Assembly: GCA_017940185.1 (NCBI GenBank)
Contig: JAGAZE010000030.1
Location: 1-34,681 of the forward strand
Direction: 5' to 3'
Length of the DNA: 34,681 bases
Source: Bacteroidaceae bacterium
GTDB lineage: Bacteria > Bacteroidota > Bacteroidia > Bacteroidales > Bacteroidaceae
How positions within the stretch are numbered: the first letter of the stretch is position 1; every line of letters begins with the position of its first letter. The translations under genes were made by a program, and so were the position numbers. The notes beneath the pieces were generated by a model, which had not been told where the DNA came from, did not search any database, and was given only the letters and a program-made list of their open reading frames with translations. Below, piece after piece: positions 1 to 7,554 of this stretch.

Positions 1-173
1 ATACCGGCGTTGGGGTTCAGGTTGCTGAGCCAGCGGTTGCCCGTGGTCTTGGTCATAACGCCACCCTGGATGCCAATCCACCAGTTGTCGGTGAACTTGC
101 TGCCAGATACGGTCTGTGCGCTAGCGCTCAGAGTCATGGCAGCTGCAGCGAAAAATAAAACTAACTTTTTCAT
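1..173 (-). CDS. OmpA-family outer membrane protein, N-terminal part only
   Basis: Only the first 57 codons lie in the window; the gene leaves on the left edge. The start ATG is at 173. The N-terminus MKKLVLFFAAAAMTLSASAQ is a clear Sec signal peptide with a likely cut after A19. The mature protein begins TVSGSKFTDNWWIGIQGGV, which resembles the first beta strand of the major OmpA-like porins of Prevotella and Bacteroides (eight-stranded barrel plus a peptidoglycan-binding OmpA domain). Neither the barrel nor the OmpA domain can be seen here, so the family call rests on this short stretch. It has its own promoter (228-259) and is transcribed divergently from cobU. Confidence 0.6.
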   Translation of the reverse strand, partial: MKKLVLFFAAAAMTLSASAQTVSGSKFTDNWWIGIQGGVMTKTTGNRWLSNLNPNAG

Positions 174-227
174 GATACTAAATGATTTAAATTATAATGA
201 GTTTAGTAATTCTACTCTTTCAATTTG

Positions 228-259
228 CAAAGTAAAGGAATAGATTGTTACCCACCAAA
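228..259 (-). promoter_or_regulatory. Bacteroidetes-type promoter of the ompA-like gene
   Basis: Reading the minus strand, TTTG (256-259) is followed after 20 bases by TTACTTTG (228-235). This matches the Bacteroidetes primary sigma pattern TTTG-N19-21-TAnnTTTG except at one position of the -7 box. The leader to the ATG is about 50 bases and AT-rich, as is usual for highly expressed outer membrane proteins in this phylum. Confidence 0.6.
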
Positions 260-452
260 CTTTTTTAGCAAAATTTATAGAAACGACACATTTTTCTACA
301 CTTTTTGCACACATATGACAGGGAGTGTGCAACAATTTTGCCCCTTTGCGCTTACACAGACCATATTAGCAGACACACCATATATAATATAGGCAACGCT
401 AGAAGGTGCACTTTCTTCGTTTGCTTTTGCAGCGTGAGCCATTCATTCTTTG

Positions 453-460
453 TACATTTG
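453..460 (+). promoter_or_regulatory. -7 box of the cob operon promoter
   Basis: TACATTTG is a perfect TAnnTTTG box, 29 bases before the cobU ATG at 490. The best -33 candidate is TTTG at 426-429, with a 23-base spacer, slightly longer than usual. The box lies inside the longer reading frame that opens at 406, which argues that cobU starts at 490. No cobalamin riboswitch or B12-box-like sequence was recognised between 244 and 490. Confidence 0.55.
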
Positions 461-489
461 CAGACGGCAAACATTTCTCTACCTTCATC

Positions 490-1011
490 ATGCACAGCAT
501 CATTCTCATCACTGGTGGTCAGCGCTCAGGCAAGAGCGCGTATGCCGAACGCCTGGCACTGCAATTGTCGGAAAAACCGCTCTACCTCGCCACGGCGCAT
601 GTGAGCGACGACGAGATGGCCACCCGCGTAGCACGCCACCGCCAACGGCGCGGACCACAATGGAGCACCATTGAAGAGGAGCACCACCTCAGCCGGCACG
701 ACATGACAGGGCGCGTGGTATTGGTAGACTGCCTCACCACATGGATAGCCAACCGGATGCTGGCTGCTGAAGAGCACGACATGGGCGATGATGCCCTGCT
801 GCAACAGCTGCTCGACGAACTCGACCAGCTAATGCGGCAGCAGAGCACATTCATCTTCGTCACCAACGAGGTGGGCATGGGCGGTATCAGTGCCAATGCC
901 ATGCAACGACGCTTTGCCGACCTGCAAGGATGGGTCAACCAGCATGTGGCACAACGTGCCGACAAGGTGGTGCTCATGGTGAGCGGACTGCCTGTAAAGG
1001 TTAAAGGGTAA
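490..1011 (+). CDS. cobU: bifunctional adenosylcobinamide kinase / adenosylcobinamide-phosphate guanylyltransferase
   Basis: CobU phosphorylates adenosylcobinamide and then transfers GMP to give adenosylcobinamide-GDP, the first step of nucleotide-loop assembly. The 173-residue protein has the normal family length. It opens with a P-loop, GGQRSGKS (residues 9-16). It has the RHRQRR segment with the likely guanylylated His50, the Walker-B-like VLVDCLTTWIANRM, and the conserved VTNEVGMGG. The start at 490 is preferred over an in-frame ATG at 406 because the promoter box sits between them and the P-loop is then at the usual distance from the N-terminus. The extreme C-terminus (LPVKVKG) is encoded by a purine-rich, slightly repetitive stretch (ggttaaagggtaaagaggtg) that runs into the 26-base gap before cobT. 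It is the first gene of cobU-cobT-cobS-cobC. Confidence 0.93.
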   Translation: MHSIILITGGQRSGKSAYAERLALQLSEKPLYLATAHVSDDEMATRVARHRQRRGPQWSTIEEEHHLSRHDMTGRVVLVDCLTTWIANRMLAAEEHDMGDDALLQQLLDELDQLMRQQSTFIFVTNEVGMGGISANAMQRRFADLQGWVNQHVAQRADKVVLMVSGLPVKVKG

Positions 1012-1037
1012 AGAGGTGAAAGGTTAATGTTAGAGTT

Positions 1038-2093
1038 ATGCGTAGTTTCAACATACCGACCTTAGACGAGACGTTTCGTCCGACGGTTGTCGACAAGATC
1101 GACAACCTGAACAAGCCGCGTCGTTCTCTGGGCTATCTGGAGACGCTTGCCGAGCAGGCGTGCATGGTGCAGCACACACTCACGCCACGCCTCTCTCATC
1201 CCTGCCACCTGCTCTTCGGTGCCGACCATGGCATAGAGCGCGAAGGGGTGAGTGTGAGTCCGCGTGAGGTGACTTGGCAACAGATGATCAACTTCACGAA
1301 GGGCGGTGGCGGTGTCAATATGCTTTGCCGCCAACACGGCTTTCATCTGCGCCTCATCGATGTGGGGGTGGACTACGACCTCAGCGCCCACCCGCGCATA
1401 CTGCAACGCAAGCTGCGACGCGGCACCGACAACTTCCGCTATGGTCCTGCCATGAGCGAGGAGGAGTTCGACCGCGCTATCGATATCGGTGCCGAGATGG
1501 CCGACTACTGCCACCGCGAGGACTGCACCGTGCTGAGCATCGGCGAGATGGGCATCGGCAACACCTCGCCATCAAGCATATGGATGCACCTGCTGGGCGA
1601 CGTACCGCTCGGGGAATGCATCGGTGCAGGGGCAGGCCTCAACGCCGAAGGAATGAAGCATAAGTACGCGGTGCTGAGCGAAGCCGTCGACCGCTACAAG
1701 CAAACAGAAAAACTACGTCAGACGTCGTCTCCGCACTCTCCCTTATCCTATTTCGGTGGCTTTGAGATGGCTGCCGCCATCGGTGCCATGTTGCGCGGTG
1801 CCGAACACGGCATGCTGGTGTTGGTAGACGGCTTCATCATGTCGGCATGTATGCTGGCAGCCATCCGCATCAACCCTGCTGTAAGACAATATGCCGTCTT
1901 TGCTCACTGTGGCGACGAGAGCGGGCACAGGCACATGTTGCAACTCATGCACGCCGTGCCCCTGCTGCAACTTGGTCTGCGCCTCGGCGAAGGCACAGGC
2001 GCTCTGGCAGCCTATCCGCTGCTGGACTCTGCGGTGAGAATGGTGAACGAGATGAATAACTTCGACAACGCGCACATCACGAAATACTTCTAA
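1038..2093 (+). CDS. cobT: nicotinate-nucleotide--dimethylbenzimidazole phosphoribosyltransferase
   Basis: CobT activates the lower-ligand base: it moves phosphoribose from nicotinate mononucleotide to dimethylbenzimidazole or a related base, giving alpha-ribazole 5'-phosphate. The 351-residue protein shows the family landmarks in order: GADHGIEREGVS (about residues 61-72), the KGGGGVN substrate loop, GEMGIGNT, GAGAGL, and near the C-terminus LGEGTGA with Glu318, which corresponds to the catalytic Glu317 of the Salmonella enzyme. A short extra segment (LRQTSSPHSPLSY) precedes the conserved GGFEMAAAIGAM region. It sits 26 bases after cobU and is presumably co-transcribed. Confidence 0.94.
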   Translation: MRSFNIPTLDETFRPTVVDKIDNLNKPRRSLGYLETLAEQACMVQHTLTPRLSHPCHLLFGADHGIEREGVSVSPREVTWQQMINFTKGGGGVNMLCRQHGFHLRLIDVGVDYDLSAHPRILQRKLRRGTDNFRYGPAMSEEEFDRAIDIGAEMADYCHREDCTVLSIGEMGIGNTSPSSIWMHLLGDVPLGECIGAGAGLNAEGMKHKYAVLSEAVDRYKQTEKLRQTSSPHSPLSYFGGFEMAAAIGAMLRGAEHGMLVLVDGFIMSACMLAAIRINPAVRQYAVFAHCGDESGHRHMLQLMHAVPLLQLGLRLGEGTGALAAYPLLDSAVRMVNEMNNFDNAHITKYF

Positions 2094-2191
2094 GGCATTA
2101 TGGAGTATATGAAGTGATGTGCCGGGTATCCGATTCCACATGCTACCGCCGGCTCCGGCCAATTCTCAATTATCAACTATCATTTTCTAAT

Positions 2192-2965
2192 ATGAACACA
2201 TCCCATTGGTGGCAGAATGCCTGGGCTGCCCTCATCTTCTTCACACGTCTTCCTTTCTGGCGTGTATATCAGCCACCAGGCAGCAGCTATCGCGCCGTGG
2301 TGGAATGGTGGCCGCTCACGGGTTGGCTCACAGGTGGTGCCACCGCTGCCGCGCTCTATGGTGCCGCACAGCTGTGGTCGTTGCCCGTGGCGGTGGTTCT
2401 CGCTCTGGTGGTGCGCGTGATGCTCACCGGTGCGCTGCACGAAGACGGACTGGCCGACTTCTTCGACGGTTTCGGCGGAGGCGGCAACGATCGCACCCGC
2501 ATCCTCGCCATCATGAAAGACTCCCGCATCGGCACCTATGGTGTTCTCAGCCTGTTGGCCTATCACGCGCTGCTGTTTGTGGCCTTGGCAAGCATGCCGC
2601 TCACCTTGGGGGTGTGGACCCTGGCAGCGGCGGCACCCTTTGCCCGCATGGTGGCAGGCCAGCTGGTGCAGATGCTACCCTATGCGCGCACGGCACATGA
2701 GGCCAAGGCACTTGTGGTATACCGCAAGCCGCCCTTTGCTGCCACACTGATGCTCGCAGTGCAGGGGCTGCTTCCACTCGTCCCCCTACTCTACTTCTGC
2801 GGCAGGCAGCTGCATTGGGAGTATCTGGTGTTTGCGCCCTGCCTGGCCATGTATATCCTCTACCGCCTCATCGCCGCACGGCTGCAAGGATACACGGGCG
2901 ACTGTTGCGGTGCCGTATGCCTGCTCGTCGAGCTCACCTTTGTGATTACCGCAGCAGCGGGCTGA
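2192..2965 (+). CDS. cobS: adenosylcobinamide-GDP ribazoletransferase (cobalamin synthase)
   Basis: CobS is the inner-membrane enzyme that joins adenosylcobinamide-GDP to alpha-ribazole (or its phosphate), closing the nucleotide loop. The start at 2192 (MNTSHWWQNAWAALIFFTRLPF) gives 257 residues, the usual size; the frame is open further upstream but that extension has no family character. Visible motifs are HEDGLADFFDGFGGG (residues 83-97) with its acidic metal-binding residues, KDSRIGTYG (109-117), and GYTGDCCGA near the C-terminus. Several hydrophobic segments fit the polytopic family. The 98-base gap after cobT holds no clear promoter. Confidence 0.93.
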   Translation: MNTSHWWQNAWAALIFFTRLPFWRVYQPPGSSYRAVVEWWPLTGWLTGGATAAALYGAAQLWSLPVAVVLALVVRVMLTGALHEDGLADFFDGFGGGGNDRTRILAIMKDSRIGTYGVLSLLAYHALLFVALASMPLTLGVWTLAAAAPFARMVAGQLVQMLPYARTAHEAKALVVYRKPPFAATLMLAVQGLLPLVPLLYFCGRQLHWEYLVFAPCLAMYILYRLIAARLQGYTGDCCGAVCLLVELTFVITAAAG

Positions 2966-3023
2966 CCTACGCCCCCCTCTTCTTAACTTCCACTGTCACC
3001 TTACCGACTGTACGTTATCTATC

Positions 3024-3557
3024 ATGCTTTTCACCTTTGTCCGTCACACACGTGTCGGTGTGCCACGCGGCACCTGCTACGGCTGGAGCGATGTGCCCTT
3101 GGCCTCCACCTTTGAGCAAGAGGCCGCCCGCGTGCGTAGCGTCCTCGCCACGAAAGGCATACACCCCGATGCGGTGTTCACCTCGCCGCTGAGTCGTTGC
3201 GTGCGGCTGGCCACGGCATGCGGCTTCGACGATGCCCGGCGCGACGACAGACTGAAGGAGATGAACATGGGCCAGTGGGAGATGCAACGCTACGACGACA
3301 TAGGAGACCCGCACCTGCAAGCATGGTATGCCGACTACCTGCACGAGTGTGCCACAGGCGGCGAGTCGTTTCAGGATTTGCGGCGGCGCGTGACAGCCTT
3401 TCTCGATGAGGTGCGCACGGCTTCTCATCGGCGTGTGCTGATCTTCGCCCATGCCGGTGTGATTGTGGCGGCCGGCATCTATGCAGGGCTCTACGAGGAA
3501 AGCGAGGCCTTCGCTCACCAACCCGATTACGGCGGCATGCTCGACATTTGGCTATGA
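3024..3557 (+). CDS. cobC: alpha-ribazole phosphatase, histidine phosphatase family
   Basis: CobC removes the phosphate from alpha-ribazole 5'-phosphate or from cobalamin 5'-phosphate. The 177-residue protein is a phosphoglycerate-mutase-like phosphatase: Arg7-His8 in FVRHT is the phosphate-accepting centre, SPLSRC carries Arg58, EMNMGQWE carries the likely acid Glu79, and IFAHAG carries His143. The GTCYGWSDVPLASTF segment is typical of CobC members rather than of glycolytic mutases. Position as the last gene of cobUTSC supports the specific role. No cobD/cbiB or corrin-ring genes are in the window, so the cluster alone fits salvage of cobinamide or the end of a pathway encoded elsewhere. Confidence 0.88.
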   Translation: MLFTFVRHTRVGVPRGTCYGWSDVPLASTFEQEAARVRSVLATKGIHPDAVFTSPLSRCVRLATACGFDDARRDDRLKEMNMGQWEMQRYDDIGDPHLQAWYADYLHECATGGESFQDLRRRVTAFLDEVRTASHRRVLIFAHAGVIVAAGIYAGLYEESEAFAHQPDYGGMLDIWL

Positions 3558-3576
3558 CGGCGTGAGTGTCAGCACA

Positions 3577-3610
3577 CATAACGGGCGACAAGGAATTGTC
3601 GCCCGTTATG
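3577..3610. terminator. hairpin between convergent cobC and prolyl oligopeptidase genes
   Basis: Perfect 14-base arms, cataacgggcgaca and tgtcgcccgttatg, flank a 6-base loop (aggaat). It lies 20 bases after cobC and 24 bases after the minus-strand gene ending at 3634, so it can serve both. No strong T-run follows on either side. Confidence 0.65.
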
Positions 3611-3633
3611 CTGTTTGCGGTACATGCCGAGTC

Positions 3634-5742
3634 TCAGAACTTCACCCGCATTCCCAGATTGTGCATGATGAAGGCATAGATGTCGGCCTGCTCTTCAAGC
3701 ACTTTGCTCAGCGGCTTGCCTCCTCCGTGTCCGGCTTTGGTGTCGATACGTATCAGCACGGGGCGGTTGCCCTTGTGGCAGTGTTGCAGCGTGGCGGCAA
3801 ACTTAAACGAGTGGGCGGGCACCACGCGGTCGTCATGGTCGGCCGTGGTGACAAGCGTGGCAGGATACTCCACGCCCTCTTTCAGATTATGCAGCGGCGA
3901 GTAGCCCTTCAGGTAGTCGAACATCTCTTTCGAGTCGGCGCTCGTGCCATAGTCGGGTGCCCAGTTCCAGCCGATGGTAAACTTATGATAGCGCAGCATG
4001 TCCATCACACCCACCTGTGGTATGGCCACGCGGAAGAGATCGGGGCGCTGCGTCATACAGGCACCTACAAGCAGTCCGCCATTGCTGCCGCCCACGATGG
4101 CTATCTTCTCTTTGTTGGTATACTTCTCGGCGATGAGGTATTCGGCAGCAGCGATGAAGTCGTCGAACACATTCTGCTTCTGCATCTTCGTCCCTGCGCG
4201 ATGCCATTCCTCGCCATACTCGTTGCCGCCGCGCAAATTGACCACGGCATAAATGCCTCCTTGCTCCAGGAACGGCAGGCGCGAGGTGGAGAAGCCCGGA
4301 TACATGCCGATGTTGAAGCCGCCGTAGCCGTATAGGTAGACGGGATTGTTGCCGTTGAGTTTCAGCCCTTTCCTATAGGTGACAAACATGGGCACGCGTG
4401 TGCCGTCTTTGCTGGTGAAGAACAGCTGCCGTGTCTCAAAGCCGTTGGCGTTGAAGTTCACCTTCGGTGCGCGGTAGAGTGTGCTCTTGTCGGTTGCAGG
4501 GTCATAGCGGTAGATGGTGGCCGGCACTGTGAACGACGAGAACGTGTAGAACACCTCCTGCTGCTCCTTGTCGCCGCTGAATCCCGCCGAGCCCACCGAG
4601 GGGAAGCGTATCTCCCGTTGCCGTTGTCCGTCGCGACTGTAGAGATAGGCATGGCTCGACGCATCCACGCTGTATTGCAGTATCCACTGCCAGTTGTACA
4701 TGCCTGCGCCTTGCAGCAGGTGGTCGGTTTCGGCCACAAACTCTTGCCATTGTTGCCTGCCGGGGCGGTCTATGGTGGTGCGCATGATGCGGTTGCGCGG
4801 CGCCCCGTCGTTGGTGAAGAGGTAGATGGTGTCACCCAGTGTCTCTGCCACGCCGTTGTCGTAGTCCATGTTGAGTGTCATCTGTATGAACTGGCTATTG
4901 GCTTTGCGCAGGTCGCGCACGTAGAGGTTGTTGCCGTTGCCCTCGCCGCTCTCGTAGAGAAACATCATCGTCTCCTCTTTGTTCACTCCCACGCTGTAGA
5001 AGCGTTTGGGGTGGGCGGGATTCTGATAGAACAGCACATCCTCGCTCTGCGGCGTGCCTATACGGTGATAGTATATCTTATGTGTCTCGTTGATGTGAGA
5101 GTATTCCTTGCCTGCCTCGGGGCGGTCGTAGGTGGAATAGTAGAAGCCGTCTTTATACCATGCGGCACCCGAAAACTTCGTCCACTCCACATGATCGTCG
5201 AGCAGTTGCCCTGTGCGTGCATCCATCACGTAGAACTCCGTCCAGTCCGACCCGCTGCGCGACACGCTGTAGGCCATATACTTTCCATCGTTGGAGAAGT
5301 AGATGCCCTTGAGTGCCACGGTGCCGTCGGTCGACAGCTTGTTGGGGTCGAGCATCACGCGCGGCGTGCCGCCCAGCTCGTCGGTCACGTAGAGCACGCT
5401 CTGATTTTGCAGGCCGTCGTTTTTGTAGAAATACCACCGGCCATGGCGCTTGAACGGCGCGCCCACCTTCTCGTAGTTGGCCACCTCCTTGAGTCGTTTC
5501 AGCAAGGGTGCTCGCTGTTTCAGCGTCTGCATGTATTGGTCGGTGACGGCGTTCTCAGCCTCCACCCATGCCGCCGTGCGTGCACTGCGGTCGTCTTCCA
5601 GCCAGCGGTAGGGGTCGCTCACGGCAGTGCCGAAGTAGGTGTCGACCACCGACTCACGCTCGGCAGGGGGATACTCAATGGTCTGCGCATCAGCCGCAAG
5701 GGCGGAAAGCAGAAAGAGCGATAAGCAAAGGATTTTTCTCAT
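3634..5742 (-). CDS. secreted prolyl oligopeptidase (peptidase family S9A)
   Basis: A serine peptidase that cuts short peptides after proline, probably in the periplasm. The start at 5742 gives 702 residues and a clean signal peptide, MRKILCLSLFLLSALAADA|Q; the frame is open 33 codons further up but crosses the promoter. The order is signal, short N-terminal helical part (YPPAERESVVDTYFG, DPYRWLED), a seven-bladed propeller through the middle, and a C-terminal alpha/beta hydrolase domain. The triad is visible: Ser553 in GGSNGG, Asp about 638 in ADHDDRVVP, and His672 in KAGHGGG. Length and spacing match porcine-type prolyl oligopeptidase. It is a single gene with its own promoter and a shared terminator with cobC. 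Confidence 0.93.
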   Translation of the reverse strand: MRKILCLSLFLLSALAADAQTIEYPPAERESVVDTYFGTAVSDPYRWLEDDRSARTAAWVEAENAVTDQYMQTLKQRAPLLKRLKEVANYEKVGAPFKRHGRWYFYKNDGLQNQSVLYVTDELGGTPRVMLDPNKLSTDGTVALKGIYFSNDGKYMAYSVSRSGSDWTEFYVMDARTGQLLDDHVEWTKFSGAAWYKDGFYYSTYDRPEAGKEYSHINETHKIYYHRIGTPQSEDVLFYQNPAHPKRFYSVGVNKEETMMFLYESGEGNGNNLYVRDLRKANSQFIQMTLNMDYDNGVAETLGDTIYLFTNDGAPRNRIMRTTIDRPGRQQWQEFVAETDHLLQGAGMYNWQWILQYSVDASSHAYLYSRDGQRQREIRFPSVGSAGFSGDKEQQEVFYTFSSFTVPATIYRYDPATDKSTLYRAPKVNFNANGFETRQLFFTSKDGTRVPMFVTYRKGLKLNGNNPVYLYGYGGFNIGMYPGFSTSRLPFLEQGGIYAVVNLRGGNEYGEEWHRAGTKMQKQNVFDDFIAAAEYLIAEKYTNKEKIAIVGGSNGGLLVGACMTQRPDLFRVAIPQVGVMDMLRYHKFTIGWNWAPDYGTSADSKEMFDYLKGYSPLHNLKEGVEYPATLVTTADHDDRVVPAHSFKFAATLQHCHKGNRPVLIRIDTKAGHGGGKPLSKVLEEQADIYAFIMHNLGMRVKF

Positions 5743-5775
5743 AATGGTAAGCTTTTCAAGATGATTTTGCGACCA

Positions 5776-5806
5776 CAAAGGTAACAAAATGCGCCGCAGA
5801 TACAAA
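5776..5806 (-). promoter_or_regulatory. promoter of the prolyl oligopeptidase gene
   Basis: On the minus strand TTTG (5803-5806), 19 bases, then TACCTTTG (5776-5783): an exact match to the Bacteroidetes consensus. The ATG is about 34 bases downstream of the -7 box. Confidence 0.75.
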
Positions 5807-5821
5807 ATCATTGTCCATGGA

Positions 5822-5853
5822 TTTGTGACATCACACACCATTTATTATATTTG
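5822..5853 (+). promoter_or_regulatory. promoter of the PagL-like outer membrane protein gene
   Basis: TTTG (5822-5825), 20 bases, then TATATTTG (5846-5853): an exact consensus match on the plus strand. It lies back to back with the minus-strand promoter at 5776-5806, only 15 bases apart. If translation starts at 5988 the leader is roughly 125 bases long. Confidence 0.75.
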
Positions 5854-5987
5854 CACAGGGGTATTCAAGCGTATTGATTTTCGCTGTCATGAGCTTGTAT
5901 CCCTTCATTGCCAACCCTTACGCTGTCGGAGGCGTGTGCTTTCCCAGTAGCGGAATCTCGCCTGCGCGCTCTCGCACCACTCTCTAC

Positions 5988-7241
5988 ATGCCACACTGCC
6001 TCACACTGCTTTTCCTTGTCCTCACGGTCTTTCTGCCGTCGGGTGCTGCGCGTGCCGATGACAGCATCGGCGTAGCCAGCCGCAGCCAATGGTCGGTGGG
6101 TGCGTCAGCCACTGTGGGACACCTGCTGCACGCTGGACCTTTCAATAAGGAGATACTCCATTCGTTTGGCGTGGGACACTACGATGTGAGCCTGCAATGG
6201 CAGGCCTCGCCTGCCACCACCAACCCCTACGACCGCGCTTGGCGCCACCCCACCCTGAAAGCCGGAATGGCGTGCACCGACTTCAGCCACGTAGACGTAT
6301 ATCGCCCTACCACACCCTACCGCTCGAAGATAGGGCAGCTGTGGACCCTCTATGGCGGCGTACAGTATGAGGTGCTTCGCTCGTCGCGCTTCAGCATGCG
6401 GACTGACCTGGCCAATGGCATAGGCTACTGCGCAAACCCCTACGACCCCAACCGCAATGCCGACAACGAGGTGATAGGCTCCACACTCTCCATATACGTC
6501 AGTCTGGGCCTGCAGGCACAGTACCGCTTCTCACGCCGTTGGCGGGCAACACTCGGCATCTACTTCAAGCACTACAGCAATGCCACACTCGACCGCCCCA
6601 ACCTCGGTGCCAACGTCATTGGACCCACACTCGGATTAGTATACGACATCACCCCTGCGACGACCGACAAACACCACACACCCCCACAGCAAGAAGATGC
6701 CGCCCACCCCTGCGGGCCTGAGCTGCGAGAGAACAAGGACATGAAGCTGTTCTACATCGACTTCAATGCCGCACTCGGACTGAAAGCGCTCAACGAACGC
6801 TTCAACCTCTTCCGACAGAAGCACAACCCCATCTATGGCTTTGCCAACACCAGCCTCGCCACCATGTACCGATACCACATCGGCCATGCATCGGGCGTGG
6901 CAGTCGACTATGCCTATGCCGACTATGTGTACCGCATACGCCACTACGACCGGCTCAGCGAGCAGCTGCAACGCAAGTACTCGCCCAACATCTGGGGCGT
7001 CAGCCTACGCCACGAGATGTTCTACAAGAGCTTCTCCGTCAATGTGGGACTGGGATTCTACCTGTACAACCACACGGGACATGTGGCAAAGACCAACGAA
7101 GGAAATATCTACCAAAACGTGGCCCTGCGCTACAACCTGCCATTCTGGCAACAACGCCTCTACATAGGCTACAACATCAAGGCACACCAGTTTCAGAAGG
7201 TGAACAGCTTACACCTCCAACTGGGCCTGCGCATCTACTGA
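5988..7241 (+). CDS. PagL-like (lipid A deacylase / acyloxyacyl hydrolase family) outer membrane protein with a second barrel-like half
   Basis: Starting at 5988 gives 417 residues with a signal peptide (MPHCLTLLFLVLTVFLPSGAARA|DDS). In-frame ATGs at 5874 and 5889, closer to the promoter, would add a 33-38 residue tail before the signal peptide, so I prefer 5988, with some doubt. The first half (about 30-222) alternates in the manner of a beta barrel and carries HYSNAT...RPNLGAN (His195, Ser197, Asn198, Pro204-Asn205), which resembles the active-site stretch of PagL-type lipid A 3-O-deacylases. A proline/histidine-rich linker (about 222-250) follows. The second half (about 253-417) again looks like a barrel and has no HxSN. 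Enzymatic activity is inferred, not shown; a structural role is possible. Confidence 0.7.
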   Translation: MPHCLTLLFLVLTVFLPSGAARADDSIGVASRSQWSVGASATVGHLLHAGPFNKEILHSFGVGHYDVSLQWQASPATTNPYDRAWRHPTLKAGMACTDFSHVDVYRPTTPYRSKIGQLWTLYGGVQYEVLRSSRFSMRTDLANGIGYCANPYDPNRNADNEVIGSTLSIYVSLGLQAQYRFSRRWRATLGIYFKHYSNATLDRPNLGANVIGPTLGLVYDITPATTDKHHTPPQQEDAAHPCGPELRENKDMKLFYIDFNAALGLKALNERFNLFRQKHNPIYGFANTSLATMYRYHIGHASGVAVDYAYADYVYRIRHYDRLSEQLQRKYSPNIWGVSLRHEMFYKSFSVNVGLGFYLYNHTGHVAKTNEGNIYQNVALRYNLPFWQQRLYIGYNIKAHQFQKVNSLHLQLGLRIY

Positions 7242-7311
7242 GGGCATTGTGCGGCAGCCCGCCCGCCACATCGCCATGCTCACATGCCCACATAGGGTGA
7301 TGGCGCAAAAG

Positions 7312-7352
7312 AAAAAGGGAGCGCTCTTGTGACAGAGCTACTCCCTTTTATT
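7312..7352. terminator. bidirectional intrinsic terminator
   Basis: AAAGGGAG and CTCCCTTT arms, with an inner GCTCT/AGAGC pair, form a hairpin between the plus-strand gene ending at 7241 and the minus-strand small gene ending at 7390. T-rich tracts follow the stem on both strands. Confidence 0.7.
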
Positions 7353-7389
7353 TATGCGCTGCCATAGGCGGCAGGGCAACCATTGTTGA

Positions 7390-7554
7390 CTATTCCAGCT
7401 CATCGGCACTGACAGATGTGGTGCCGAAGAGGTAGCCCTCGCCAGAGTTTTGCAGCAGGCCGTCGCCCTGCATCAGGTGGCCGATGGAGAACAGGAGCAC
7501 GTAGGGCTTCTTATATGCTTTCTTCTTCATGGTATTGATGTTTTTCATATTCAT
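7390..7554 (-). CDS. small protein coupled to the upstream LRR gene; family unknown
   Basis: A 54-residue frame begins at ATG 7554, which overlaps the TGA of the LRR gene (stop 7551-7553) as ATGA, a classic layout for translational coupling. In-frame ATGs at 7548 and 7530 are alternatives. From the last one the protein reads MKKKAYKKPYVLLFSIGHLM, then QGDGLLQNSGEGYLFGTTSV and an acidic end (SADELE). The layout of a lysine-rich start, Y-x-K-P, a short hydrophobic patch, LL-x-x-SG and an acidic tail resembles small uncharacterised Bacteroidales proteins that I recall near surface genes; I cannot name a family. It has no signal peptide of normal form. The bidirectional terminator at 7312-7352 lies just downstream, so it would close the LRR operon. 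Confidence 0.55.
   Translation of the reverse strand: MNMKNINTMKKKAYKKPYVLLFSIGHLMQGDGLLQNSGEGYLFGTTSVSADELE

Noticed and set aside
406-489. N-terminal extension of cobU from an in-frame ATG at 406
   Set aside because: The extension crosses the promoter -7 box at 453-460 and has no similarity to CobU; the P-loop would lie too far from the start.
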